A DNA stretch of 6,221 bases from a bacterium (GTDB lineage: Bacteria > CG03): NCBI GenBank assembly GCA_013791675.1, contig VMTI01000258.1, forward strand, positions 1 to 6,221. The letters are read 5' to 3'. The position numbers were made by a program, and so were the translations under genes. A model generated the notes under the pieces. That model was not told the origin of the DNA. It was given only the letters and a program-made list of their open reading frames with translations, and made no database searches. Below are positions 1 through 6,057 of the stretch, piece after piece (the first letter of the stretch is position 1; each line of letters starts with the position of its first letter).

Positions 1-774
1 GGTGCGGGCCGCTATATTGTCCACTATCCTGGATGAAATATAATAACTGACGCCTATCGCCAGCAGAACCGCTATACTGAAATATATAAGCCACTTAGTG
101 GCTATCATGTTCGTTTGCTGACGCAGCACCTCTATTTCCTCTTTTCTATCCGATATTTCTTTTTTCTGTTTTTCAAGCTGAGCCAGAAGGTTTGTTTCTC
201 TTGATTCCCTTGTCTCTTTCTCCTGATCCAGCTTTTTGTTGTATGCTTCCTGCTGAGCTAGCCTTGCAGCAAGTTCATCCTTTTTTCTTTGTTCGGTGTG
301 AGATGCGCGGGCGCGGCTTTCAGCGTTTTTCTCATCGCGTTTTTTTATTTCCCCGGCTATTTTCGTCTTTGTATCCTGCGCGTCCTTAAGCTCCGGATAA
401 TATTCCAGAGCTTCATCGGCTATACGGAGAGCCTGCTCCAGTTCGCCTTTTTCCGCAAGTTCGGAGGCCCGCGAATTAAGCGCCCGCCCTAAAAGGCCCA
501 CGGCGCGGAGATTGCCCGGATCCTGCGATACAACTTTCTTTAAATCATCTATCGCCCCTGTCCAGTCCTTAACGAGGTATTTGTCGGCCGCCCTGTCAAA
601 AATTTTTTCCAGTTCAGGCGGAGTCGCAGCGTAGGAAAGAGCCTCGAACTTAGCGCAAAAGAAAGCGGCCACGGCAAAAAATAAAAAAAATCCTATAAAA
701 ATGCGCGCCCCACCGCGGACACGGCGCACCCGGCCTCGGGCACTATGTATTTGTTTCATTGTTTTCATATCCAT
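1..774 (-). CDS. Membrane-anchored TPR/coiled-coil protein, 3' end missing
   Basis: The frame is open from the ATG at 772-774 to the window edge, giving 258 codons with no stop, so the C-terminus lies outside. The product has a basic N-terminus (residues 1-24, arginine-rich), a hydrophobic segment at about 25-41 and a possible signal peptidase site after SYA/SYAA (residues 47-50). Residues 52-130 are helical and TPR-like (for example DWTGAIDDLKKVVSQDPGN and a second repeat ending in EALEYYPELKDA). A long charged stretch at about 142-222, rich in K, E, Q and R, looks like coiled coil. A second hydrophobic helix lies at about 228-247. If the first segment is a cleaved signal, the TPR and coiled coil are periplasmic and the missing C-terminus is cytoplasmic. 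GGAG at 779-782 supports this start; in-frame ATGs at 766-768 and 757-759 are alternatives. I do not recognise a named family. A link to the pilus genes upstream is inference from position only. Confidence 0.8.
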   Translation of the reverse strand, partial: MDMKTMKQIHSARGRVRRVRGGARIFIGFFLFFAVAAFFCAKFEALSYAATPPELEKIFDRAADKYLVKDWTGAIDDLKKVVSQDPGNLRAVGLLGRALNSRASELAEKGELEQALRIADEALEYYPELKDAQDTKTKIAGEIKKRDEKNAESRARASHTEQRKKDELAARLAQQEAYNKKLDQEKETRESRETNLLAQLEKQKKEISDRKEEIEVLRQQTNMIATKWLIYFSIAVLLAIGVSYYISSRIVDNIAART

Positions 775-790
775 AAATCTCCGTCTGCGA

Positions 791-799
791 ATTTTAGCA
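791..799 (-). promoter_or_regulatory. Possible extended -10 promoter for the TPR/coiled-coil gene
   Basis: Read on the minus strand, the sequence is TGCTAAAAT, which fits an extended -10 element (TG, one base, then a TATAAT-like hexamer). It lies in the only appreciable gap of the window. Transcription would begin near 784, leaving a leader of about 10 nt that includes the GGAG before the ATG. No good -35 hexamer is visible at 16-18 nt, so this is weak, and readthrough from the upstream operon is an equally good explanation. Confidence 0.3.
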
Positions 800-824
800 A
801 TTTTATTTCTGTTTTAACAGACCT

Positions 825-847
825 CCAATAGGAACCGTCCCCATTGG
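825..847 (-). repeat. Imperfect inverted repeat (hairpin) containing GGGGACGGTTCC
   Basis: On the minus strand the arms are CCAATGGGGA and TTCCTATTGG, separated by the loop CGG. They pair over 10 bp, of which two are G-U. The hairpin begins 6 nt past the stop of the DUF3307 gene. No T-run follows on the minus strand, so it is not a standard intrinsic terminator. The core GGGGACGGTTCC resembles a motif I remember from scattered REP-like or IS200-type repeats in many bacterial genomes; that recollection needs a search. It could also be an mRNA-stabilising or attenuating structure between two cistrons. Confidence 0.55.
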
Positions 848-852
848 CCTTT

Positions 853-1569
853 TCAAAAACCCGCTGTGCTGTTTATCATATACACGCCGAGGCCGATTAC
901 GGAAGAAAAAACCAGCGATAAAATTCCTCTGTAAAGAGGCTGCTTTTTCATACCCGAAAGCCTCAGCAGAAAAAGGCATGGTATCAGAAGATAATAAAGA
1001 CCGCCTTTCATTATCAAAATAACAACAAGAGCTCTCTCAATAACGCCATAGCTCCTTTCAAATCTGTTCAGTGCGTCAATCTCCACTTTATAAACGCTCT
1101 TATCCATATAATAAAGCAGCACCACGCCGCCCCAGCCAGCGAGAACGGCGGCTGAAATAACGTTTATAAAAGCGGCGTCGTTGTACAAAATCAGCCAGTC
1201 AGCAGGAAGCAGGCTTCCGTAATAAGCGGCGGATGAGGAAAACGAAAACAAAAGCGCGGCGCAAATGAAAATAACATGCAGGAGCTGGTCAATAAGAAAG
1301 TAGGATATTTTATCGTCTTCCGGATTTTTCCAGAGATTCACTTTAATGTAGTCCTGAACGCTGTGAACAGCAATAAGCAGAATTATATAAACCCAGAAAG
1401 AAAAAGATTTCAGGCTTCCAAGAAAAAAACACACCGTCACAGCGGCATGTATGAGGCTGTGCGCAAGACAGCCCTTGTAACTTCTCTTCTTCCATGCGAA
1501 TACCGCGTCAAACTGCAGCGGAAAATCCGCTATGACATGCGCCAAAAAAAGTCTCGCTAAAGCTGCCAT
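853..1569 (-). CDS. DUF3307 family multi-pass membrane protein
   Basis: The 238-residue product is a polytopic membrane protein of unknown function. Features typical of DUF3307 are visible: an N-terminal H-x3-DF-x-LQ motif (H11, D15, Q19) ending in a cytoplasm-type KK, an H-x3-H pair (H37, H41), H-x3-DYIK (H69, D73, K76) and DQ-x2-H (D94, Q95, H98). Near the C-terminus is the segment GVIERALVV (about 175-183). Hydrophobic helices lie at about 3-19, 37-55, 57-72, 91-110, 134-154, 178-203 and 213-232. The conserved His and Asp residues inside or next to membrane helices suggest metal or polar ligand binding, but no activity is established for the family. The ATG at 1567-1569 follows CAGGAG with 5-nt spacing and overlaps the end of the upstream gene by 13 nt, so translation is probably coupled to the cyclic nucleotide-binding protein. 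The family call is from recalled motifs. Confidence 0.82.
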   Translation of the reverse strand: MAALARLFLAHVIADFPLQFDAVFAWKKRSYKGCLAHSLIHAAVTVCFFLGSLKSFSFWVYIILLIAVHSVQDYIKVNLWKNPEDDKISYFLIDQLLHVIFICAALLFSFSSSAAYYGSLLPADWLILYNDAAFINVISAAVLAGWGGVVLLYYMDKSVYKVEIDALNRFERSYGVIERALVVILIMKGGLYYLLIPCLFLLRLSGMKKQPLYRGILSLVFSSVIGLGVYMINSTAGF

Positions 1570-2450
1570 TTTTTCTCCTGAAGCCGGCTCTTCATAAGCT
1601 CCTCCTGTTTTGTCCTCAAATTAACTATAACGGGACTTATCATATTACAGACAGTGCCTATAAGTATCCTGTCCTCATGCCCCGGGGCATTTTCCGCGGC
1701 AATCCCTATAAACCCTATGAGGCCGTTTTCATCTGTTATGGGAGCAAAAAAGCACAAACCCGGAACATCCTTTATATTTACCGCAACAACGCTTTTCCCC
1801 TCACTGAGCTTTGCGATAAAAGACGCTTCGCGGGGAATGGATTGCGCCGCGAGCTCCGCGGAAACGCTTGAGACGAGATCGTATTCCTCATCAAACATGT
1901 TGTACATATACAGCGCAGCTCCGGAAACCGGCATGGAATCAATGATTTCAGAAAGGATTTTTCCCGCAAGCTCTTCCAGAGAACCGCAGGTAGTCATAAT
2001 TCTCGCGGTCTGATAAAGCATCGTAAAATATCTGTCCATATTCCTCAGCCGTGCCGAAGATATCGCCAGCATCTTCATGAGAATGCCGAAACTTTGCCGG
2101 GGCTTATCCGACAAAAAATTCTCAAACGCTCCTCCTCTTATGCCGAGAATATCGCACTCTTTTGAAGCAAAAGCGAACGCTGACCTGGGAGCGTTTTCAA
2201 AAAAAGACATTTCTCCGAATAAATCGCCTTCACGCAGAACGGCTATTGTCTTAAACCCCGATGATATTTTTTTCCTTATACTAACCTCTCCGCTTATGAG
2301 AAAATAAATGTCTTTGCCGGTATCGCCTTCGGAAAAAACCGCTTCATCCTTACTATATTTCCTGATTTCGGAAATCGCCGCCAGAGCTTCCAATTCATCA
2401 TCCGCGAGCTGCGCGAAAAGAGGGATGTTTTCAAGTTTCTTTTTCAGCAT
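1557..2450 (-). CDS. Cyclic nucleotide-binding domain protein with GAF-like domain
   Basis: The 297-residue product has two domains. Residues 8-125 form a cyclic nucleotide-binding (CRP/PKA-type) beta-roll. The start IPLFAQLADDELEALA and the EGDTGKDIYFLISGEV segment are typical, and the phosphate-binding cassette FGEMSFFENAPRSA (78-91) retains the Gly-Glu (G79, E80) and Arg-Ser/Ala (R89, S90) that contact cyclic nucleotide phosphate and ribose in the family. A helical linker (about 115-150) leads to a GAF-like alpha/beta domain (about 152-280). There is no DNA-binding helix-turn-helix and no catalytic output motif, so it likely acts by protein-protein contact. Its ATG forms TGATG with the stop of the PilT-like gene, with GAGGAAG at 2456-2462, a reinitiation arrangement. 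I infer that it senses cAMP, cGMP or a similar ligand and acts on the adjacent PilT ATPases or the DUF3307 protein. The ligand is not known from sequence. Confidence 0.85.
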   Translation of the reverse strand: MLKKKLENIPLFAQLADDELEALAAISEIRKYSKDEAVFSEGDTGKDIYFLISGEVSIRKKISSGFKTIAVLREGDLFGEMSFFENAPRSAFAFASKECDILGIRGGAFENFLSDKPRQSFGILMKMLAISSARLRNMDRYFTMLYQTARIMTTCGSLEELAGKILSEIIDSMPVSGAALYMYNMFDEEYDLVSSVSAELAAQSIPREASFIAKLSEGKSVVAVNIKDVPGLCFFAPITDENGLIGFIGIAAENAPGHEDRILIGTVCNMISPVIVNLRTKQEELMKSRLQEKKWQL

Positions 2451-3572
2451 CAGAACTTCCTCACCTTTTTTTCAGTCTCTGCGGCGGCTTCCGCGCCGGA
2501 AGCCTGCCCTGTCGTTTTTATTTTAATTTTCAGGTCATTGGGGTTATTGCTTATCCCCATCGCTTCTTCCACGCTTATTTTATCCTCGTTTATGAGACGG
2601 AAAAGCGACTGATTCAGAGTGGCCATCTTGTAAAACGAAGCCGAATCCGCGATAAACTGCTGTATTTTTCCCGCCTGATTCTCTTCTATTGCTCTGGCAA
2701 TAACAGGCGTATTTATCATTATTTCATGAACAGCAACGCGCCCCTGCATGTCTTTTTTACGGCAAAGCCTCTGCGAAATAATAGCCACAAGCGAAAGCGC
2801 GAGCTGATGGCGCACAAAATCATGGCCGTCGGGCGGAAAAGAATCAACTATTCTTTCTATTGACTGTTTAGCGTCGTTGGTGTGAAGCGTGGAAAAAACC
2901 AAATGGCCGGTTTCAGCGGCAGACAAAGCTATTGAAACGGAAGCGGCGTCCCTCATTTCACCGATAAGAATAACATCCGGATCCTGCCGCAGGGCTCTTT
3001 TGAGCGAACTTTCCCATGAGGCGGTATCCATATCCGATTTCGCGCTGATTCACAATACACTTGGCGTCTTTGTGCACAAATTCTATAGGGTCCTCCACGG
3101 TTATTATGTTGAGTTTTTCGGTCTGATTTATTTCGTTTATCATCGCCGCGAGCGTCGTTGATTTACCTGAACCCGTGGGGCCGACGACAAGGACAAGGCC
3201 GTTTGGCTTCTTCACTATTTCCTTGAGGACTTCCGGCAGCCCCATTTCATCTATGGACGGTATGTTCTCCGGTATAAGACGGAAAACCCCGCCCGGAGCG
3301 CTTTTCTGAAAAAAAAGATTTCCCCTGAATCTTCCCATCCCCTCAATCGCCACGGCGAAATCATATTCCTTTTCCTCAACGAAGCGGAGATATTTTTTTT
3401 CACCGACGGCGGATTTAAAAATCGCTTCTATATCCCCGGCGCTGAAAGGCGCTCCTTCACTTTTTGTTAATTGCCCGTCCATTCTGTATATGGGCGGCTG
3501 ACCGCATTTTATATGCAGGTCGCTTCCATTAAGCTCCACAAGTTTTTTGAGATAATCGTTAAGTTCGCTCAT
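2450..3572 (-). pseudogene. Second PilT-family ATPase, interrupted by a +1 frameshift
   Basis: This is a PilT/PilU-type pilus retraction ATPase in two frames. The first frame (2958-3572) has SDLHIKCGQPP (17-27), the Walker A motif GPTGSGKST (131-139) and the Asp box TVEDPIE (158-164), then leaves the family pattern after G180 (NQREIG) and stops 24 codons later. The second frame (2450-3031) resumes exactly with DTASWESSLKRALRQDP, Walker B DPDVILIGEMRD (E205 in joined numbering) and the His box ETGHLVFSTLH (ending at H230). Dropping one base near 3029 restores a continuous 373-residue protein, the normal family length. AAGGAG 7 nt before the ATG is an excellent ribosome site. The C-terminal region differs from the first copy: the usual AIRNLIREGK motif is degenerate (VIARAIEENQAG), and the tail is Ala/Glu/Lys-rich. 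If the frameshift is real, neither half could work as an ATPase alone. All key motifs are intact, so decay is recent or the base is a sequencing error. Confidence 0.85.
3026..3035 (-). other. Frameshift point in the second PilT-like gene
   Basis: On the minus strand the frame reads ATC GGA TAT GGA TAC, while family similarity requires ...ATC GGA xxx GAT ACC, so four bases stand where three are expected. The local sequence is a near-tandem GGATAT-GGATAC, which could arise by slippage. No homopolymer, stop codon at the shift or strong Shine-Dalgarno-like stimulator is apparent, so a classical programmed +1 site is not supported. Confidence 0.8.
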
Positions 3573-3579
3573 ACGCTCT

Positions 3580-3585
3580 CTCCTT
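3580..3585 (-). promoter_or_regulatory. Strong ribosome binding site overlapping the upstream stop codon
   Basis: AAGGAG is placed 7 nt before the ATG of the second PilT-like gene. Its first bases are part of the TAA stop (3584-3586) of the first pilT gene. This fixes the start at 3570-3572 and suggests that ribosomes finishing the first ATPase can load onto the second. Confidence 0.75.
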
Positions 3586-4717
3586 AAAAAGGACGGCGGG
3601 CTGCGCCTGAAGCTCCCCCGGGCATACCGCCTGACATTCCGCCGCCCACGGAGGCGGATGTCATATACTGTTTCAGCATTTCCGGATTGCCGGCTTTTAT
3701 CAGCGCGGCCTCCTTGGTTATTTTTCCCGCCTTTACAAGCTGGGCGAGCGCTTTGTCCATGGATATCATGCCGTATTTCATTCCCGTCTCCAGCGCGCCG
3801 TAAATCAGATGCGTTTTCCCGTCTCTTATGAGATTGGCTATGGCCGGTGTAACTATAAGAATTTCCCTCGCTGCGACACGCCCTTTGCCGTCGGGCGTTT
3901 GCAGAAGCTGCTGCGTTATTACCGCTTTAAGCGTCACGGAAAGCTGCGTCCTCACCTGCGCCTGCTGGTGACTGGGAAAAACGTCTATTATTCTGTCAAC
4001 CGTCTGGGGAGCGTCGGTCGTGTGAAGCGTGCCGAAAACAAGATGGCCGGTTTCGGCAATTGTCAAAGCGGCGCCTATTGTTTCAAGATCCCGCATTTCA
4101 CCGACGAGCACAATGTCGGGGTCTTCCCGCAGCGCGGCGCGAAGGGCGCTTGTGAAACTGCGTGTGGAAGCCCCCACTTCCCTCTGCGTAAAAACACAGC
4201 CCTTTGATTTATAAACAAATTCTATCGGGTCCTCTATGGTGAGAATGTGCTCTTTTCTCTCGCCGTTAATTGTATTAAGCATCGCCGCGAGCGTCGTTGA
4301 TTTACCCGAACCCGTGGGGCCGGTGACTAGCACCAGCCCTCTGGGATATTTCATGCATTCCATCATAGCTGGCGTGAAAGCCAGGGCCTCCGGGGAAGGA
4401 ATATCCGAAGAAATGACTCTCATCACCGATCCGACGCCGTCTTTCTGCATAAGAACATTCACCCTGAAACGGCTCACGTTCTCTATCTGAAAAGAACAGT
4501 CAAGCTCAAAGTTTTCCTCAAACTTACTTTTCTGGTCGTCAAGAAGAATTCCGTATATAAGCGTCTTTGTGTCATCGCCCGAAAGAACGGTGTCCTTATA
4601 CTCGGGAAGAGGCATCATTTCACCGTGCTTCCTGACCATAACCGGTTTTGTCGGCACCACATGAATATCGGAAACTCCCATTTTAACCGCCGCTGTCAGA
4701 ACATCTATCATATCCAT
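3584..4717 (-). CDS. pilT: Type IV pilus retraction ATPase PilT
   Basis: The 377-residue product is a hexameric-type secretion ATPase that, in characterised members, powers pilus retraction and twitching from the cytoplasmic base of the machine. Visible parts are the N-terminal PAS-like region with SDIHVVPTKP (16-25), Walker A GPTGSGKST (133-141), the Asp box TIEDPIE (160-166), Walker B DPDIVLVGEMRD with catalytic E207 (199-210) and the His box ETGHLVFGTLHT (222-233). The C-terminal motif normally AIRNLIREGK reads AIANLIRDGK (292-301), with Ala for the first Arg. A Gly/Met/Ser-rich tail occupies 357-377. Length is normal for PilT. The ATG at 4715-4717 has AGGGGG 8 nt upstream; the second ATG two codons later is less well placed. 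It lies 12 nt after the phosphoesterase and 11 nt before a second PilT-like gene, recalling pilT-pilU pairs. Other members of the GspE superfamily are less likely because the protein lacks the PilB-type N-terminal extension and zinc-binding cysteines. Confidence 0.93.
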   Translation of the reverse strand: MDMIDVLTAAVKMGVSDIHVVPTKPVMVRKHGEMMPLPEYKDTVLSGDDTKTLIYGILLDDQKSKFEENFELDCSFQIENVSRFRVNVLMQKDGVGSVMRVISSDIPSPEALAFTPAMMECMKYPRGLVLVTGPTGSGKSTTLAAMLNTINGERKEHILTIEDPIEFVYKSKGCVFTQREVGASTRSFTSALRAALREDPDIVLVGEMRDLETIGAALTIAETGHLVFGTLHTTDAPQTVDRIIDVFPSHQQAQVRTQLSVTLKAVITQQLLQTPDGKGRVAAREILIVTPAIANLIRDGKTHLIYGALETGMKYGMISMDKALAQLVKAGKITKEAALIKAGNPEMLKQYMTSASVGGGMSGGMPGGASGAARRPF

Positions 4718-4729
4718 AAAAATAACCCC

Positions 4730-5212
4730 CTATAAATCAATAAGCTTATAAGACAAATCCTTTGTTTCAAGAATAACAACAGATTTCTTGCCCAAAAGCC
4801 ACGACCCGCATTCCCCCGGATTTATTATAAGCGTTGCGCCGGACTTTCTTATGTCGGTTATGTGCGTGTGGCCGTATATTACAATATCATAATTTCCTCT
4901 GCCGGCTATTTCCTCCACAAAATCCGGCACATGCACCATAAATATTCTTCTGCCGCCGCACTCGCCGGAGTAAAAATCATAAAATTCCGCGAGGCCTTTA
5001 AATTTTTCTTTGAGGTATTCTCTCTCTCCGTCATTGTTGCCAAAAACAGCTGTGAGGGGGCATTTGAGTTTTTTAAATTCGGTATGCGTTATCGGAGAGA
5101 TAATATCTCCCGCATGAAAAACCCTCTTCACCTTCTCATTGTTGAATATTTTCACGGCCACGGCGATGGCCGGCATATTTTCATGTGAATCCGAAATAAT
5201 TCCTATCTTCAC
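4730..5212 (-). CDS. YfcE/MJ0936-type metallophosphoesterase
   Basis: The 160-residue product is a small calcineurin-like phosphoesterase. The family signatures appear in order: D-x-H (D8, H10), GD (G35, D36), GNND (58-61), a lone metal-binding His (H94 in MVHVPD) and GHTH (114-117), followed by NPGE (131-134) near the C-terminus. These residues bind two metal ions in characterised homologues, which hydrolyse phosphodiesters such as model substrates or cyclic nucleotides. The length is that of a complete single-domain member. The start is GTG at 5210-5212, supported by GAGG at 5218-5221; an overlapping ATG at 5212-5214 is followed at once by TGA and cannot be used. It sits 2 nt after the TIM-barrel gene and 12 nt before pilT, so it is cotranscribed. 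The natural substrate is unknown. A role in degrading the ligand of the downstream cyclic nucleotide-binding protein is possible but purely contextual. Confidence 0.9.
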   Translation of the reverse strand: MKIGIISDSHENMPAIAVAVKIFNNEKVKRVFHAGDIISPITHTEFKKLKCPLTAVFGNNDGEREYLKEKFKGLAEFYDFYSGECGGRRIFMVHVPDFVEEIAGRGNYDIVIYGHTHITDIRKSGATLIINPGECGSWLLGKKSVVILETKDLSYKLIDL

Positions 5213-5214
5213 AT

Positions 5215-6054
5215 CTACCTCATTTTCACAATTTCCGAGGCGCGCTTAAACGCTTTCGCCAGCACCTCGTCGGGATCCGCAAAGCGCGCGGAACCGAGAA
5301 TTTCCATCATAAAAACGCCGTCAAAAGAATGCGAAAACAAAGCCCGCGAAAACTTATCCCAGTCTATGTTTCCTGCGCCGGGAGGAAGATGAGACGAATA
5401 ATCGCCCGAATTGTCCGAAACATGCAGGGTCATCAGGCGCTTCTCTATTTTTCCAAGATACTCATCCGGTTTTTCTATGAGGTTCGCGTGCCCCGTATCA
5501 AGGCATATCCCCATGTGTTCTTTCGGGAAATCCTTTATGATCTCCATGAGATCCTGCGCCCATCCTCCCAAAAGGTGAGGCGACGGATTTTCACAGGCTA
5601 TTTTGACTCTGTGGAGCATGGCATTTTCAAGAATATCGGCAAGGCTTTTTTTAATCTGTTTGATTTTCTTTTCTACAAAATTTTTATCCGTAAGAGGAAG
5701 CGCCTTAACAGCCGGATGAATGATAAGATGATCCGCCTTAAAAAATTCGCACAACACGACCGCTTTTTTTATCTCACTGACGGCTATGCTTCTCTGTATT
5801 TCATCTACCGATGATATATCAAGATTCTCGCTGAAAGGCGCGTTTATAGAGCAAATATTAATTTTTCTGAGAGACACAGCGCTTTTGATTTTAATCAGCA
5901 CATCTTCATTGTTATAATCGAAGTGCGTGTTTTTCCCCCAGTCCCCCGACCCCGCCCATAACTCTATGTTTTTGAAACCGGCTCGCGCGAATTTATCAAG
6001 GCATGGAAAAATATCTTTATGATAAAAAAGTCCGGTAGATATTCCTATTTCCAT
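5215..6054 (-). CDS. Sugar phosphate isomerase/epimerase-type TIM-barrel protein
   Basis: The 279-residue product belongs to the xylose isomerase-like / AP endonuclease 2 superfamily of TIM barrels. Strand ends carry the expected metal and substrate ligands: E31 (NIELW), H113 (LIIHPA), E155 (IACENP), D186 and H189 (CLDTGHAN), H211 and D214 (LHVSDN), H222 (SSHLPPG) and E251 (FMMEIL). The LPPGAGNIDW segment (223-232) is common in sugar isomerases and epimerases of the family. The diagnostic endonuclease IV signatures are not evident, so DNA repair is less likely than carbohydrate metabolism. The substrate cannot be read from sequence. GGGAG at 6065-6069, inside the end of the glycosyltransferase gene, lies 10 nt before the ATG, and the two genes are 3 nt apart. 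The adjacent glycogen synthase-like gene is consistent with a sugar role. Confidence 0.88.
   Translation of the reverse strand: MEIGISTGLFYHKDIFPCLDKFARAGFKNIELWAGSGDWGKNTHFDYNNEDVLIKIKSAVSLRKINICSINAPFSENLDISSVDEIQRSIAVSEIKKAVVLCEFFKADHLIIHPAVKALPLTDKNFVEKKIKQIKKSLADILENAMLHRVKIACENPSPHLLGGWAQDLMEIIKDFPKEHMGICLDTGHANLIEKPDEYLGKIEKRLMTLHVSDNSGDYSSHLPPGAGNIDWDKFSRALFSHSFDGVFMMEILGSARFADPDEVLAKAFKRASEIVKMR
5218..5221 (-). promoter_or_regulatory. Ribosome binding site that fixes a GTG start
   Basis: GAGG, just before the TAG stop of the TIM-barrel gene, lies 5 nt upstream of the GTG that starts the phosphoesterase. The overlapping ATG would give only ATG-TGA. The conserved N-terminus MKIGIISDSH begins directly at the GTG, so the GTG is the start. 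Confidence 0.7.
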
Positions 6055-6057
6055 ATT

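Noticed and set aside
192..492. Two short plus-strand open frames in the left part of the window
   Set aside because: They are antisense to the open minus-strand TPR/coiled-coil gene, whose TPR-like, coiled-coil and transmembrane pattern is coherent.
825..852. Intrinsic terminator after the DUF3307 gene
   Set aside because: The hairpin is good, but no run of T follows it on the minus strand. The CCTTTTC on the other side is short, and no plus-strand gene needs it.
1276..2526. Several plus-strand open frames of 64-119 codons opposite the DUF3307 and CNB-GAF genes
   Set aside because: All are shadows of well-supported minus-strand genes and show no domain, signal or start-site support.
2958..3031. 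Programmed +1 frameshifting or independent translation of the C-terminal half from the ATG at 3029-3031
   Set aside because: There is no stop codon or rare slippery site at the shift, and only poor Shine-Dalgarno-like sequence lies before the internal ATG. A half ATPase without Walker A is not expected to function.
3584..4717. PilB or GspE extension/secretion ATPase
   Set aside because: The protein is about 200 residues too short, lacks the N-terminal extension and the zinc-binding cysteine cluster, and carries a near-canonical PilT C-terminal motif.
5329..5814. A 161-codon plus-strand open frame opposite the TIM-barrel gene
   Set aside because: It is fully antisense to a gene with clear catalytic residues, its product is low-complexity basic and hydrophobic sequence with no motif, and it has no convincing ribosome site.
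5215..6054. Endonuclease IV (nfo)
   Set aside because: The fold and metal ligands are shared, but the diagnostic endonuclease IV segments are not apparent, and the LPPGAGNIDW region favours a sugar isomerase/epimerase relative.
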